DNA of 64,000 nt from Haemaphysalis longicornis (taxonomy: Eukaryota > Arthropoda > Arachnida > Ixodida > Ixodidae), in assembly GCA_013339765.2 (NCBI GenBank), contig CM023448.1, positions 194,286,409 through 194,350,408 of the forward strand, written 5' to 3'. The notes beneath the pieces are model-generated. The model was not told where the DNA came from. It worked only from the letters and a program-made list of their open reading frames with translations, and did no database searches. The position numbers were made by a program, and so were the translations under genes. The stretch's first letter is position 1. Every line of letters begins with the position of its first letter. Positions 9,285-21,807 of the stretch are shown here, one piece after another.

Positions 9285-12200
9285 TAGTGGGTATTACGGG
9301 CAGTGCCTGAATAGGATAGGCAGCCAGTGCGTTGGACACGTAAATGGTGTCGCATTTTAGCTACCATGGTTTCCCCGACGATGAATTGAACCCTACGACT
9401 GATTCTGCCAGGTCTGTGCTCGCTAGTCGGGTACTTAATCAGGGCGAGTGACTTACTTCATCGCGCGCCTTCTCGCAACCGCTAGACAAAACATAGTCTG
9501 TGCAACCTTCAAGCTGTAGCGGTAACCGACGGCAGCGAATCGCATTCTGCACTTTTTTAAAAACTATTGATTTCTCCATTTTGATCTCTCCCAATGCATT
9601 TGGATGTCTCCAATGGATTTCTACCTTTGAAATGGATGGGCTGATTGATAAATCTTTATTAAGCGAGAACCAGGTGGAAATGCTAGGGCAACCCGTCCGG
9701 TGGAGGGAATATCCTTCCTGGATACCATTGGCTGCGCCTGATCGTCACCACGTCTTGCTGGATCCAAAATATTGCTTTAGCGCAAAAAAACAATCATTAC
9801 TGTCGTCTGCGTGTACAGATACGAGTAAGGCCAACAAGCTATGTGTAAGCCGTAGCTGTCGTCACCAACGCTTAAACAATTAGTAAGCATCGCATTGCTA
9901 GCATAGCATTGCGTACATGTAGAGTAGCATGCAGGCGACAAAATGCGAAGCAGACCTCTCTGCTTTCCTCGATTAAAAAGCCTTATGTGCCGTATACCCT
10001 TTTTTGTTCGAAGATCCCATTAGCGGGCGTCCTAAATTTTTATCAATCAATAGGTCGCGTGGGGGACTAAAATCAACGAAAAATATCCGCTGTGTGTAGT
10101 AATCATCCACGCAGTTAAGTAGCTTTTATCGAGATAAGGAAAGCCACCAGGCCGAAATTGGGGAAGGATTGGGGAAGCGGAAAGACGGAAGAGAAAGAAA
10201 GTGATCAGCCAGTCATCGTTAGCGCTGGTCTTCCGCAGCGGGACATCGGCGCGGCAACTCTATGGGCGCGGCCGTGGACCCTACAATACACCACGGGCAA
10301 GGACGTGGTTTCCCCCTTTCCACCCCCTTATATTCTGTTCTTTTAAAGATGATAGTCTTTCTTGGGCTACTTAAACCCAGAAATTTTGGTCTGTCTATAT
10401 GTCTGTCTGTCTGTCCCTCCGTTTGTCTGTCTGTGACTCGATTCAGCCACCCGGCCAAAGCAAAACAATGCCTGCGCAATAGTCTTATATACTCACAGCT
10501 AAATCTACCCGTCTATTTCCGGTGTAATGTCCATACTTGTCAACATTGTTGAAGAAGAACAAGACATTACGCAAATATGAGACAACAAATCAATACAGAA
10601 GTGATATTTGCAGTGTTCCTTTATACAAAAATGAAACATGCTTGACTTTCGCGAAATTAAATACTTCATCAACTGCAGAAAAAGAATTCACTCCGCCGTC
10701 GCCTGCTGTCGCCCGCACCACTATAGCTTCTGGCGCCATTTTAAGAAATCAACTGTTAACAGTTACGCAAGGTTCCACTAGGTAGGTCCCACGTTCTGCT
10801 TGCAACGCACGTGGAGTATGGAAACGCGGTTCTATAAACGTTGAAGTAGGGCGCCTCGATTAACGCGCGTCTTCGCCTTACGGCAGCGTTCGTATCGAGA
10901 CACCCGGTTTGGAGTACTGTAACGCGGGAAGTTTAAAATGATTTAAGCAAACCTTTGGCGTCTTTACCTTGGGAGGAGCGCGATGCAAGAGGAACAACAT
11001 GAGAGGTGAGCGAGAAAGCGAAGGGAGGCATTTACTTCGCAAAATGCGATAAAGACTATCGTCCTTTTGACGGCATTTGCAACGAAAGGAGCAGATACGC
11101 GGCCAATTTTTTCTCTTGTTTTCGTTTCAGAGCAACCCCCCCCCCCCCCCCCTTCCTTCCAGCGGCAATTCAGGAGCGCATTATTGCTGCGTCAGCCGTA
11201 ACTCTGCACTGGCAGGTACGATAGGTTGTGTGGGGCAAAAACAAATATTGGACCGAAATCAGCGAAATCTAGCCAGTGGAGCCCTCTGCAGGGTTCTTTG
11301 CGAACCTTTTCGAAGGCAATAACGTTGCCGGTGCTGGACATCTAGTAGCTCGCATTCAAAGATGCGACACACCGTTGCGATGAGCGCGAAAGTTCAAGTA
11401 TTGGAAAATTTTCAGGGCGTCGGAACTAAAAAAAAACCAGAACCACAAACGAACAAACAAAAAAAAAACGATATTTTTGACCGAAAAAAAAAGAACGTAA
11501 CCTAAACGTTATATATTACTTCGTTCGGGCGCTGAACAGAAAAAAAAAAAAACTTTGTTTCGGTTGTCGGTTCGAGTGGAAAGTTCAGGTATTTCAGCAT
11601 TCATTCCAACTTCCATGCAATCGAGGTGGGAGGTTTGCTGGCATGCCGCCTGTTCGCTGGTACATATGTATAAAGTCGCCTTTCTTTTCGCTGGCGCCAT
11701 CTTTCCTAATGCAGGCTTGCTGCGTGCTTCCCTACTCTCTCCATCTGTTACCATGTTCTAACATTGTCTAGAACCCTATAGGTCTGTCTCGATTGTCAGT
11801 GCCTAGCTCTCCGCGTGATCGCCGCCCGCAGTTGGCTGTGAAGCAGACATCGCGGCCTTGTTTACTTATTGTTTAATTTGTTTAAACGTTTATTTGTTTA
11901 TTTAGTCATTACTTGTGTATTTATTTATTTATGTAATCATTTATTTATTGATATAACCTACATTCTCCAAAGGCATTGCTGTAGCTGGGTGCTATACATG
12001 AATAAACACAAATACTATTCAGAAACACGGCCTAACATAAAGGAAGAAAAAGAAGAGGCACTGTTTCGCGTGATTACACGTTCACATTTATTTAATTTTT
12101 CTTCCTGACTCTACTTTCGTAATATACAAATACTTTCTGTTCCGTATTTCCTTTTCTAAATTTCCGGATCTAAAATAATATAGGTCACATCCTGATTAGG

Positions 12201-12389
12201 TACAAAGCTTCTTGGCCAATCCCCCGCGTGGGTATGTGCCATGTTCTGTGGCAACCAACCAACCAACCACGAGCATGCACCAACAGAGTCCAGCGAAAGC
12301 AGCACATTAGAGTGGCACTCAGTGAAGGCAGGTATATACAAGTCACGCTGCGGTTGCACGCAGAACACAGCGGAAACTCAGTTCTCAAT
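9285..12389. other. Anonymous region
   Basis: No gene was recognised. An ORF at 9500-9883 (127 codons) has no recognisable motif. At about 10315-10470 there is a run of GTCT units inside a segment (AAGATGATAGTCTTTCTTGG, then GACTCGATTCAGCCACCC) that looks like part of a dispersed repeat. A C14 run sits at 11139-11152 and A-runs at about 11430-11550. The part from 11860 to 12130 is AT-rich with TTTATTTATT units. Confidence 0.4.
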
Positions 12390-12535
12390 TTTCTTGCGGG
12401 CTACCACGAACCATTATGTACCGTTACGAACCATTATTTTTTTTCGTTCTGGAGCCGAACCGTAACGGAACTTTTACGATTGGAACGAAACAGAAACCGG
12501 AACGAGAAATATTTCGTTCGACACCCTGCTGGAAA
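12390..12535. repeat. GAACC-rich degenerate repeat, copy 1
   Basis: Repeated ACGAACCATTA, GAACCGTAACGGAAC and GAAACCGGAACGAG motifs, ending in TTCGTTCGACACCCTGCT. The same style of sequence, also bounded by a TTCGACAC-type end, recurs at 17.74-17.88 and 21.04-21.26 kb, so it is a dispersed family and not local low complexity alone. Confidence 0.6.
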
Positions 12536-12569
12536 TGAAGCGCCATGTACTTAAACGGCGCTTTACGAA

Positions 12570-13050
12570 GTATCACCCACGTCGTTTATCTAAGATTGAC
12601 CAGTTACAGAGAATACGCTCACATAGCGGTCCTTTACAGACTGAAAGGCTCAATTCAAATTCTGCGACCACCGGCCTCGAGATTCAGCTCTTTTTTGCTA
12701 TGCGACAGATTTTGTTAGACTTCGTTCAGCGGGGTAACGGGCGACTTTTGCAGTGGACGTGCGTGCGTGCGCGCGCGCGCGTGCGCGCGTGAAAATAAAA
12801 TCCACCGCTATCAAGTCTCAATTATTGGCCGATCAGTTTTCCACAATTAATTCAGTTCCATCATCTCTACCAGTTGAAGCACATGCAAGCGAACAGATCC
12901 AATGTTTACACATAAGTGCAACACTTCACCATTAAGACGGCCCACAAGAATTGCAATCGTAAACACGCTAAAGTGGTCACTCTGTAAAGGACCGGTATGC
13001 GAACGTATGCTCTGTAATTGTATAGACGCGACGTATTTCTTACTTGAGAG
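12570..13050. repeat. Inverted repeat pair around a GC/GT microsatellite
   Basis: The left arm at about 12570-12645 (TTACAGAGAATACGCTCACA, then CGGTCCTTTACAGA) is matched in inverse orientation at about 12972-13050 (TACAGAGCATACGTTCGCAT, then CGGTCCTTTACAGA on the minus strand). Both arms translate to a similar peptide with IRSH(S/T)GPLQ. A GCGC/GTGC microsatellite lies between them at 12757-12791. This is probably an inverted duplicate of one repeat unit or a foldback element. Confidence 0.6.
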
Positions 13051-13911
13051 GCGCGACTGTTGAACTTCAATTGAAATATTCTTGCAGCCGTATGTGGCCC
13101 GACTGTACGGCGGCTTCATGAGAAACTCGATTTAGCAAATTCCCGAGCTGTATTTCATGACGCAAAGGCTGGATTCCCAATGGGAGCTAAATTCGAGAAC
13201 GGCCATGCGTACATGACTTGGGCGCAGGTTAAACAATGGGGGGGTGGGGCTGGTGAGGAAGTATTGCCACGGTGCAACAACTGATCAGGGCCAGTAGGAC
13301 AGCGGAAAAGAGGATCTATTTATGTATTTCAATGAGTTTGTGCCCGATGCCTGGTACGTAGTAGTCACACACCAAGAACACGCGCTCATGAAGGGGCACG
13401 TCCTCGTCTTCTTCACGGCTTAGACGGTGATGATTATGTTCGCCGTCTCTATTACGATGATGAGGATGATGGAGACCCACGCCAGAACGGCGCACACGCG
13501 CTCCGGACGATTGGCGTGGCCAACAGAGAACGCTGCAGCGCTGGCGCCGTCTGCGCTCCGGCGCGGATTACACACGTAACAATATAAAACCTTGCGTAGC
13601 CTTCCTTTCCTACACAGCGCGCCCCTTAGCCAAGGAGTAGAAGTTTCGGCACTCTAGGACGCGAATTTGAATATCGAACTTACATCCCGCGTTTGCGTTA
13701 ATTTGCGAAAAAAGAAGTATGGGAAACGTGCAAATACTTGGCGTATTACGCCAAGTATTTGTTCGCTTCAGCTGCAACTTTATATGCCACATCTGCTCTG
13801 ATGGCATGATCACATATTTTGAAGCCAGAATATTATTCGGCGGTAAAAGTTAGTGTCGAAATATTGAATAGTGTTTACTACATTACGTCGTAGTTGTCAG
13901 ACGCCGAGTGA
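13051..13911. other. Anonymous region with a near-perfect 31-bp palindrome
   Basis: No gene is seen. The palindrome at 13731-13761 has two exact 15-bp arms, CAAATACTTGGCGTA and its complement, around one central T. The stretch 13370-13620 is GC-rich with an ATATAAAA at about 13580 and could be a promoter or part of an LTR, without further support. Confidence 0.4.
13731..13761. repeat. Perfect palindrome, 15-bp arms
   Basis: CAAATACTTGGCGTA is followed after a single T by its exact complement TACGCCAAGTATTTG. It can form a cruciform or be a symmetric binding site. Confidence 0.9.
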
Positions 13912-14350
13912 ATGCTAATTGGATTGGATTGGAAAAAACTTTTATTGGGCCGGCGGTTAAAGACTTACACTAAGACTTCAGACTTGGCCGGAGTCACCCT
14001 CGCCGTCGCCGCCAGGCCTGAGCCTCGCTTCCCGTCATCGGGTCGCTCGGGCTCCTGCCTGGTCAACGCTACGAGGACCCGCTGGACGGCCTGGACTTGG
14101 AGGTCTTGGTCTTCGGATCGCTTCGCCTCCTCGAAGGCGGGTGGCAGTCTTCCTGTCGTGGATTCTTCCGGGAAGTTGACACAGTCCCAGACGATGTGCT
14201 CGAGGATCGCGGTGGCTTTACGACACACCCTGCACGTATCGTCTGGGTGCGTCTCCGTGTACATCTTGTGCATTAGGGACGGGCTAACAAAATGAAAGAG
14301 GGCGGGAGGTGTGAAATGGGCATACAGCATCGTGTTGGGGTTTTAAGTAG
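13912..14350 (-). pseudogene. I-clade LINE, CCHC C-terminus and 3' end
   Basis: On the minus strand this encodes a 121-codon open piece with C-R-V-C-R-K, then HIVWDC, i.e. a C-x2-C-x8-H-x4-C zinc knuckle. That is a common C-terminal feature of I-clade LINEs with RNase H. It continues to a glutamate- and arginine-rich tail and stops near 13965. The non-coding end has AATAAAAG and finishes in CCAATCCAATCC-type repeats at 13912-13930, the kind of short tandem 3' tail I-clade elements carry. The RT and RNase H are absent, so this is a 5'-truncated insertion. Confidence 0.75.
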
Positions 14351-14557
14351 GCAGAATAACGATGAGCGCACTCCTCCCGAGCAAGCAGATAGACTCACAG
14401 AAATTAACTGGGCTCGCCGACTCGCGTAACGCGTGGCTAATCTAGGTTTCTTAAAAATTGAGCGGGTCAAGTGCCTTACTGAGGGCGATTTATTATAATC
14501 GTGTCAGTACAGCACGCCTTACACTCTTTTGCTTGACAGTTTTAAAATGCTTACTCT

Positions 14558-15533
14558 TTAAAGGGCCCATGAAGACGAAATGCGAATATAGTTCATTCGA
14601 AAGATTGCCTCGTTAGAACAACACTGACACCACTTTTAACTCAAACTTCGTTCCAATAAGCTATATAATTAGGAAAAAAAAAAGAGAATGGCCATGCGAC
14701 CCAGTAGCTCATTGATTCATTGATAGATTGTAAGATTTAAAACGACGACGCTACGCAGGCGATGAGGCGCACCGTACTAGTGGAGGGCTCCGTATTAATT
14801 TTCACCACCTGGGGATCTTTAACGTGCGCCGAAATCTCGTACACACGGGCATTTTTGCTTTTCGCCGACCCGGTAGCTCATTTCCCCAGGACGTATTATG
14901 GGCACCTGTGCGATTGGCCGAGGCCGACAAAAGGAAACGGGAGTTAGGCAGGGCTTTCAAGCTTGCAGAACGAGCTATATGCACTTAAATTTAATGCATA
15001 TTCTTTTTATAGCAGTGAGAATAGCGGGGTAAACAATGAGAGTTACGAACGCACACGCAAACATGGAAGCACCAGTGCGTATACGCACACTATGCCTGTT
15101 ATAGCTGCACAGCAGTCCGGCACTTTGAGTTTGTCTCACACGATACTGGTCGATTGGTGTAAGCGACATTGTCTTACGTGACCCTGTTTGTCGACCACAC
15201 CTAGTGTTTCACGAAACGATTACTATTAACCGTAACAAAAATAAGCCAGGGGCAGATATAGTCAAAAACAAAGAACGCGTGAACACTGGCCTGAATGGTA
15301 TTGTGACGGACGGTAAACGATGCAACAAAAGACGTTTCGTCGTCCGCTGCAGCCCTATAGTCAACATTCTTAACATTTGTTTCAAACACCTGCCCTGGAA
15401 ATATTTGGCTTAAATTGTGTAATTTCTCAGTGAATAAAGCATCGTTTATAGCCGGACAAGCGCTGGGAGCACTATAAAACACCTAATCTTTCGAATAAAA
15501 AAAACTTGTATTCTCTCTTCATGGCCCCTCTAA
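14558..15533. mobile_element. TTAAAGGGG-type MITE, copy 1
   Basis: The left end is TTAAAGGGCCCATGAAGACG. The right end, reverse-complemented, is TTAGAGGGGCCATGAAGAGA. The inner parts also match in inverse orientation around a CGAAAGATT motif. The same termini bound the element at 61668-62907. There is no transposase ORF. It contains an older SINE copy. The superfamily is not clear from the ends alone. Confidence 0.65.
14716..14876 (-). mobile_element. tRNA-headed SINE, degenerate copy
   Basis: Contains the SINE body (GCAGGCGATGAGGCGCACCG, CACCTGGGGATCTTTAACGT, ACACGGGCATTTTTGC) in the same orientation as the copies at 21.5, 28.8 and 48.3 kb. The tail is a decayed TTGATTCATTGATAGATTG. The tRNA-like head has been lost or replaced. 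It lies inside the MITE at 14558-15533, so it is probably younger than that MITE. Confidence 0.75.
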
Positions 15534-18500
15534 TCCATTTTTTACGATATTTACAGCTAAGCAGGCACCACGTTTTTGTTGCCATGACAAGAACAATGTC
15601 AACACGCGAGGGAAAACCTTGCCGAGGAATAAATACCACATTTTTTCCGCAATAAAAAGGTAATCGACAGCGCTATAGAAACACGCTGTAGCAGCCCCTT
15701 GTAGCCAATATAGACGGTACATCAATAATCGAACTAACAGTAAAACATTTCAGTTCTAAAGAGCAACAATTCTCGCCAGAAGGTTGAGGATCTAGTACGC
15801 GAGAAAAAGGTTGACACAAGCACCGCTCACAGCCAGCAACGGAAGGAGAAATGCGTAATGGAAACCTCTGCTCGCGTAGGGCCACTGTGCCTGCTTGGAA
15901 GCTTTCTGTAGTATGCAGCGGGCACTCGTTAAAAAGCGCAAACAGAAACACTCTGCAGCATTATGACCACGTGCAGCGTGGCACAGCGTTACGAAAAAAC
16001 TGCATGTTAGCAAGCTGCAACTCGACTCAGATTTACGGCAGGGCAAGATTGTGCGCCGTTTAGCACAACGGTGCAGTCGTCGCATAAATTACACCCAATG
16101 CCTAGCACTTACTGAATGCCAAATGCAAATTTTTTTGAGGCAAGCCGGGGGCGTACAAAGCGAAGATGCTTTGCTACTCGTTAGAGCGCCCTTTGTTTTC
16201 CGTCCGCCGGACAAAAGATTTCAGCGCGTTCCGCGCATACGTGCACGCCCATGATGAGTATGTTTTCGGGGTGCCGCATCCAACCATAAATGCTGCTAAA
16301 ATAATCCGCTGGCTCAGCCGGTCGTGCTGCAATGCGTCGCCGCCGCCGCGCAGTAATGTATCGCTTCAAATTTCCAGTATGCACGCGCGCCCCAAGTAAT
16401 CAAGGAGTTGTTTTCGCCTCGCACTGCAGTTATAAGGAAGCACAAAACTGAGAAATTTCAAACAAACTCGGAGGCGGGTGGAAAGATGGGAACTAGTCAG
16501 AATTTCCTGAATTGCAAACAAAGCCCACGAAGCTCCCTGTATGCGACAGCGGGAGCGCGTGGGACTTGAAGAAAACACGTGAAAAGGGGAAAAAAAAAAA
16601 AGTTCGGGAGAGCTATTCTTCGCACTCACTTCAAATTATTCTCGCTTTCAATGAGATTTTTTTTACGGTTGTTCGTGGAATATTTGCTGATCGATTTGAG
16701 TGAAGAGAACTGAACAGCAGTTTTGATTGTTCAGTTCTTCTTTATGTCCGCATAATGGATGTGTTTGTTCCGTATTGACCAAGTCGCCCTCAAGTCGACA
16801 TCAAGCCAACTAGAGTTTAAGGGTACAGAATGGGCTGCTCAACATCACTTCATAGCCATGCGTCGCCGAATGCAACAGAAAGCTATGCGTCTCCAGGAAA
16901 GCTTCGTTTACGCACAGTACCATGTTGCGTGATGCAACAGAGCTCAATAAACCGATATCCTAAAAGTCAGCTGAATCTACACCATCTTGCAGCCCCCGGC
17001 GTGGCGTGCTGGCGCTGCGCACGCAGGCACATTACCAAGCGCGTACTCACATATGCAGGCACGCTAAAAATTGCGCATACATTTGGATAATTGCCTAGTG
17101 CGTGAGCCTTATTACAGCGGTTTACCGTCTCGCCAATCTTACATTTCATTTATTAGCATTGAAAGAACGCGTTTATAATTTTTTTTTAATTTGTTTTCGT
17201 TTTAACTGTCCTTTACAATTCTTTCGTGTTTTTTTTATATTTGGAGTTATTCGCGTCAGGGTTCTTTTGCGCTCGTTCATTTGCGGATCGGTAAAAAGTC
17301 GGCTTCACAATAGTACACAAATGCATTGCTTGGAAGACTTTATTTTCAGAGGCAGTGACAATAGTCGTATTAAAATATGATGGCCCTAGGGCCTATTTGA
17401 ATGCCTCCGTACAAATCCCATGAAGCCATTAATGAATTCATTGGTGATGTATCTCATTGGTATGGGGTGATGACCTGTGTGATCTCACGAAAAGCTTTTT
17501 ATCTGTGTTGCGCTATTCCTTTCATTTCAGCGCTGCTATTACCCGCGGGCTAATAATAAATTTATTCCGCAACGGGTGGTAGCTTTCCTGCGTTATATCC
17601 CCATCTCTTCGTTCCCTCAACAAGCATTTCAACCTTCTTTTAGTCACCTCTACAGACTTGTGTACTTCCTTTGTGTTACCTTTAAACCATTGGATTTCGG
17701 GAAGGCGAATATTTTTCTCATACGCATTTAAATCAAGGTGTCGAGCCGGAACTGAACCGATATTTAGGCAGGAACAGAACCGGAACCGGAACCGTTATTT
17801 TTAATACCGCTGAAACCCGGACCTGAACTGAACCAAAAAAAAAAAATAAACAACGGTTACCGGTTCCTGATGAAGCGGTTTGTACACCGTTGTTGATATA
17901 GCGCGGGCAGTGTCATTCGCTTTTTAGGGTGGATCCCTTTGGCCGCCGTCTCTGGGCTGAGCCGCGTTGTCGGCGTAACTGAGTGAACGATGACAAGACC
18001 GACGAGTGAAAGAAAGAGCGAACGATGAAAGAAAGCAAAGGAGGAGAGTGTCGCAAAATTGGGAGGGGAGTGCGGTTCGCTGTGGCGGCGTGAGCCAGCG
18101 CTCTCCGTAAGTGTGCGGTGGGGGAGGGGAGGGGGCAGTATGCTGTGCCCGCACGAGGCGCTCGACGGCGCGACAATTGGCGAAAACATGAAGGGGGCGT
18201 GCGCGTGACTATGATGTGCGTTCGCTTAAGAGCCAGTTCGCCGTCCCTTCCTGAGTCTCACTTCGCGCCGCCGACGCAGAGGCTCATCATTGCTGCCGCC
18301 AAGAGAATCCACGAGTGAGTGTTGCCTCAGCGCACTGCTGCTGCGCCCAAATACCGCATTAGGGAGTATCGTAATCGCCAGCCAGTTTTTTCCCGTTTAT
18401 GTACCATCGGCTTCGTAATCATCCACGCACTTTTGCCGCTTAGATCAACCACAGCACTATCAACGCCATGCCTAATCGTCGTCGCAACTTGAGGAAAGGG

Positions 18501-18787
18501 ATGCGCACCAATATTGAAATTGCATGTTGCTGCTGGTGGCGCGCATACGGAGAATTAAAATCTTGGTTGCTTGCAGGCGATATGATGCATCGACTTTGCG
18601 CTTCCCGGCGTAGGTCGCGCTGCGACTATAGAAGCATTTTATTCAACATAAAGACAACTTAAAAAAATAAAGAATATATTTTTCATAATTATCTTGTGAT
18701 GTTCTTATTTTACGTCGCATAAAAGTTATAATCTTGAGATTTAATTTTTCTTGTGTACTATTAGCCCGTTTAATGGATGGATGAATG
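15534..18787. other. Anonymous region
   Basis: No gene is recognised. It is AT-rich overall with a GC-rich block at about 18050-18330. A GAACC-rich repeat copy lies at about 17740-17880 (GGAACCGGAACCGTTATTTT, then CCTGAACTGAACC). Short ORFs below 110 codons occur on both strands and none carries a known motif. Confidence 0.4.
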
Positions 18788-19267
18788 AACCTGCACATTT
18801 GTCAAAAAGGGGCAAGCGATGGTGGGCTGGTGGTCATGCGGGGTGGAAACAAGACCATGTCTTCCAGCGACCTAAAGTGCTCGTGTCATGACCAGAACTT
18901 GCTAAATCTGCTCTTTCGGCTTTACATACGGAGCACTCGGGTCGGTAAGCTCCTCAACAAATACAGGGTAATTTTTACGGGCTTATACGGGATAATTTAT
19001 AATTTAGACTGTGTTAGTTCGGAGCTGCCTCCGGGTGTCTGGCTGAATTTTGTTGAGAGATTTCTCAGGTGGAGGATATTCAAGAGTCTCTGGGCGGTAG
19101 CGCATTTTCACGCGTTCCCTGGCCGATCTGAGGGAGAAGCCCGGTTGACGAAAAGTCCGGTTAACAATAATAAAAAAAATGTGCAGTGGCAGGCAAGCCA
19201 GCAGACTGATGCACCGCGCATCAGTGGCCCACACGCTAAACGTGCCTACTTGTTGCATATTATCTAA
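18788..19267 (+). other. Unrecognised 160-codon ORF
   Basis: The longest ORF in this part of the window. I do not recognise it. It has a Cys pair early (CSCHDQN), a basic and aromatic middle, and no signal peptide or clear domain. The minus strand is also open over 19004-19258. Nearby sequence shows neither a polyadenylation signal nor clear splice sites. It may be a chance ORF or part of an unknown repeat. Confidence 0.2.
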
Positions 19268-19769
19268 TTCATGGGGATACAGAGGGATACAGAGGGCTTT
19301 TTTACTTCGATATAAAACTGCTTATTCTTCGTAAAACCTTGTCCCACCAATGCACTTGTGTATAGAGGTGAAGCCGACAAAGGGGCTCACTATGCAGGAG
19401 AGCGGCTAGAAGCAATGTCTACGCATTACTAGACATTTCTCAGAATTTTCGTACCATTTTTTTGTAGTTTGTTAGTGGTATTAAAATGCAGGTAGAATTA
19501 TCTTTTGCTGGCTTGAAAGGCTGCTCCATACCATTGTTCGTAATCAGCGCTGTTCCTTTGCTCCGTCTACTTTCACGCTCTGTTGAGGACGTCAAAGGGA
19601 TCAGAAAAACTAAAATAAACCGTTGAACTTGTTTTATTAATAGTACTAACCTTATTACTTCGTTCGACTCAACTTAGGCCCCACAGGCCGTTGTTTTCAC
19701 CAAAAAAGATAAGTACTAAAAAAAAAAAAAGTTCAACACTGACTCTAGCCAACGCCAGCAGTGATTTAA

Positions 19770-20265
19770 TATGGGAAAGAAGATTGATCAGCTCCTTAAC
19801 TTCATGTTAGCACTCAAGAGGTACGGTCTGACAAGACTGGAGACCACTAACTCTCACAACCCTGGGGCTCTGGTCAGCGGTTGCTAGTCGCCGGCTTCCG
19901 ATCACAGTTATGCCCCGCAAGGGGCACGACTGAACATATTTTGTGGCATTGCCCTGCCTTTACCGCGGTTCGGGAGACTGCACTTCAGTCTCTCGGCGTA
20001 CGCCGACCTGGAACCCTCAAGAGTGGATAGATCCACCCATCGCACGTTGGACCATCGGACGCACTCCGGCTCTGGCAGGGCCTTTTCTTCAATATTTTAA
20101 GGACGAGAGAGGACCCGGCCGTTTCTTTGCAGAGCCGACGTCGGGACCCACCCCACCTCGAACGACGCGGACAGCGGCCCGCCCCTCCCCCTCCACCATA
20201 AACTCCCCCATTTCTGTCGCAAGGTATATAACCTGTACAAAGCAGAAATAAAGACGTCATAAAAA
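19770..20265 (+). pseudogene. I-clade LINE, C-terminus and 3' end
   Basis: A plus-strand remnant. Frame shifts are needed, but the end of a CCHC knuckle is clear (GTTEHILWHCPAF at about 19925-19965), followed by ETALQSLG. It continues with a Pro/Arg-rich tail and a 3'UTR ending AAATAAAGACGTCATAAAAA. The HILWHCP pattern is the H-x4-C half of the C-terminal zinc knuckle of I-clade LINEs. The upstream CC pair and the RT are missing or eroded. Confidence 0.65.
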
Positions 20266-21521
20266 AACATGTCCCTGTGACATCATAAGAGCTAGGAAAG
20301 AGAGCGCCTGGTGAACGGCAACAACTTCATCTATTTTCCAGAGTATCTAGCCTAATTGTTTAAATGTGCTATTAAGGTAGATATCATTGCTACTGGGGCA
20401 AAGACATCTTCTGAACGAACCAAACTTGCCTTTTTTAACAGCGAAGCTGATTAGCAAATCGTTTGAGTTTGGTGTCGACAGTTACAAATGCCAAGAAAAT
20501 GCCGAGAGCACGTGAGCGCGTGTCTCTCGGGGACCGCCAGAGCAGTTAAAGCAAAACCAAGAAAATGCCGAGAGCTCGTGCGTGCGAGCCTCGCGGCGGC
20601 CGTCCAGCGTCCCCGGCGCACGTTTGTCAAGCCAAGTATACCCACTTAAGGAGATTGGCCAAGATTGCCACACCACACCCCTTCAAAAAAAAAAAAAAAA
20701 AAAAAACAGCGTTCACCGTAATCGTGCCAACACTCGCTCGTAACGAGAAAGACGCGTCATAGCGTACGCCCCTCCAAGGTGATCCAATGATTTTCTCTTA
20801 AAAATGAAGGAAGCTCACACTTATAACAACAATGATGGAGCAAAGGTCGTTGCGGCAGTGAAGAAGAAGCAAATCGACTGTGCGTGCACTTAAACCGTCG
20901 TGATGGTCGTGAAGGTTGCGTCCAGTTTCGCTACCTTCAAATCTTAAGTGTTAGTGTGAGCTTCCTTCATTTTTTGGGTAATGGTCCCTTTGAACTGTAA
21001 AGTTTAATTTTTTCGCGCTTAGTTAAATTAATCTTCCCAAACCGGTTCGTGAATCATTACGGTGCGTAATTTAGTCGAGCCGGAACTAAACCGGAGCGAA
21101 ATGATTTCCCCCGAACCAGAACCTTAACTGAACGCTAATTTTTTTTCCCGATTCGACACTCTGATTTAGATGTATATAATAACATTCCTACCAGAGTGTC
21201 GAACTAAACAAATACCGGTTCGGTTCGGGTCCGGGTGACTCCAGTTCTTTCGGGCTCAGTACCGTTGTAACTGAAAAACTTGATGATTCGTTTCGAAAAG
21301 TGACAGTGTTAACCAAGGGCTGGAAACAAATGAAAGTGTGAGTTTTAGCGTCTTAAGTAGAACGTGTAAGGAGACGTCGCACAGTAATAGCGCCGAACAT
21401 GTTCTCAACCGTGTCCGCCATCGAGCGGCCATACATGCCTAGCACGAGGCTAGCGGCATTGCCCGACGCGAACAATCAACCGCTCAGCTTCCTCACAACA
21501 CACAGACATACACACCCGCAC
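20266..21521. other. Anonymous region with short repeats
   Basis: No gene is seen. The motif CCAAGAAAATGCCGAGAGC appears twice, at about 20491 and 20562 (period 71), and a related inverted version (GCGCTCGGCATTTTTTCTTG) lies at about 31097. A poly(A) run is at about 20684-20706. GAACC-rich repeat blocks at 21040-21165 and 21190-21260 face each other with TTCGACACTCTGA and its complement CAGAGTGTCGAA. Confidence 0.5.
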
Positions 21522-21529
21522 AGGCAGTT

Positions 21530-21535
<6 letters not shown>

Positions 21536-21563
<28 letters not shown>

Positions 21564-21794
21564 AGGGTTTTAACGCGCCGACGCAACGCAGGCGATGAGG
21601 CGCGCCGTAGTGGAGGGCTCCGGATTAATTTTGACCACCTGGGGATCTTTAACGTGCGCCGAAATCTTCGTACAACACGGGCGTTTTTGCTTTTTCGCCC
21701 TCCATCAGAAAAGCGGCCGCCGCGGCCGGGAATCGAACCCGCGACCTCGTGCTCAGCAGCGCAACGCCTTAGCCACTGAGCCACAGCGGCGGAT
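21536..21794 (-). mobile_element. tRNA-headed SINE, full length, 13-bp target duplication
   Basis: A minus-strand SINE. The head (right end) has A-box-like TGGCTCAGTGGCTAAGG and B-box-like GGTTCGATTCCC. It is followed by a GCCGCGGCGGCCGC block and a body containing CGTTAAAGATCCCCAGGTGG. The tail is (TCAA)n-type. An exact 13-bp direct repeat, GGCAGTTTTTTGA, flanks it at 21523-21535 and 21795-21807. The tRNA-like head provides an internal RNA polymerase III promoter. Mobilisation would depend on a LINE reverse transcriptase. Confidence 0.9.
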
Positions 21795-21807
21795 GGCAGT
21801 TTTTTGA

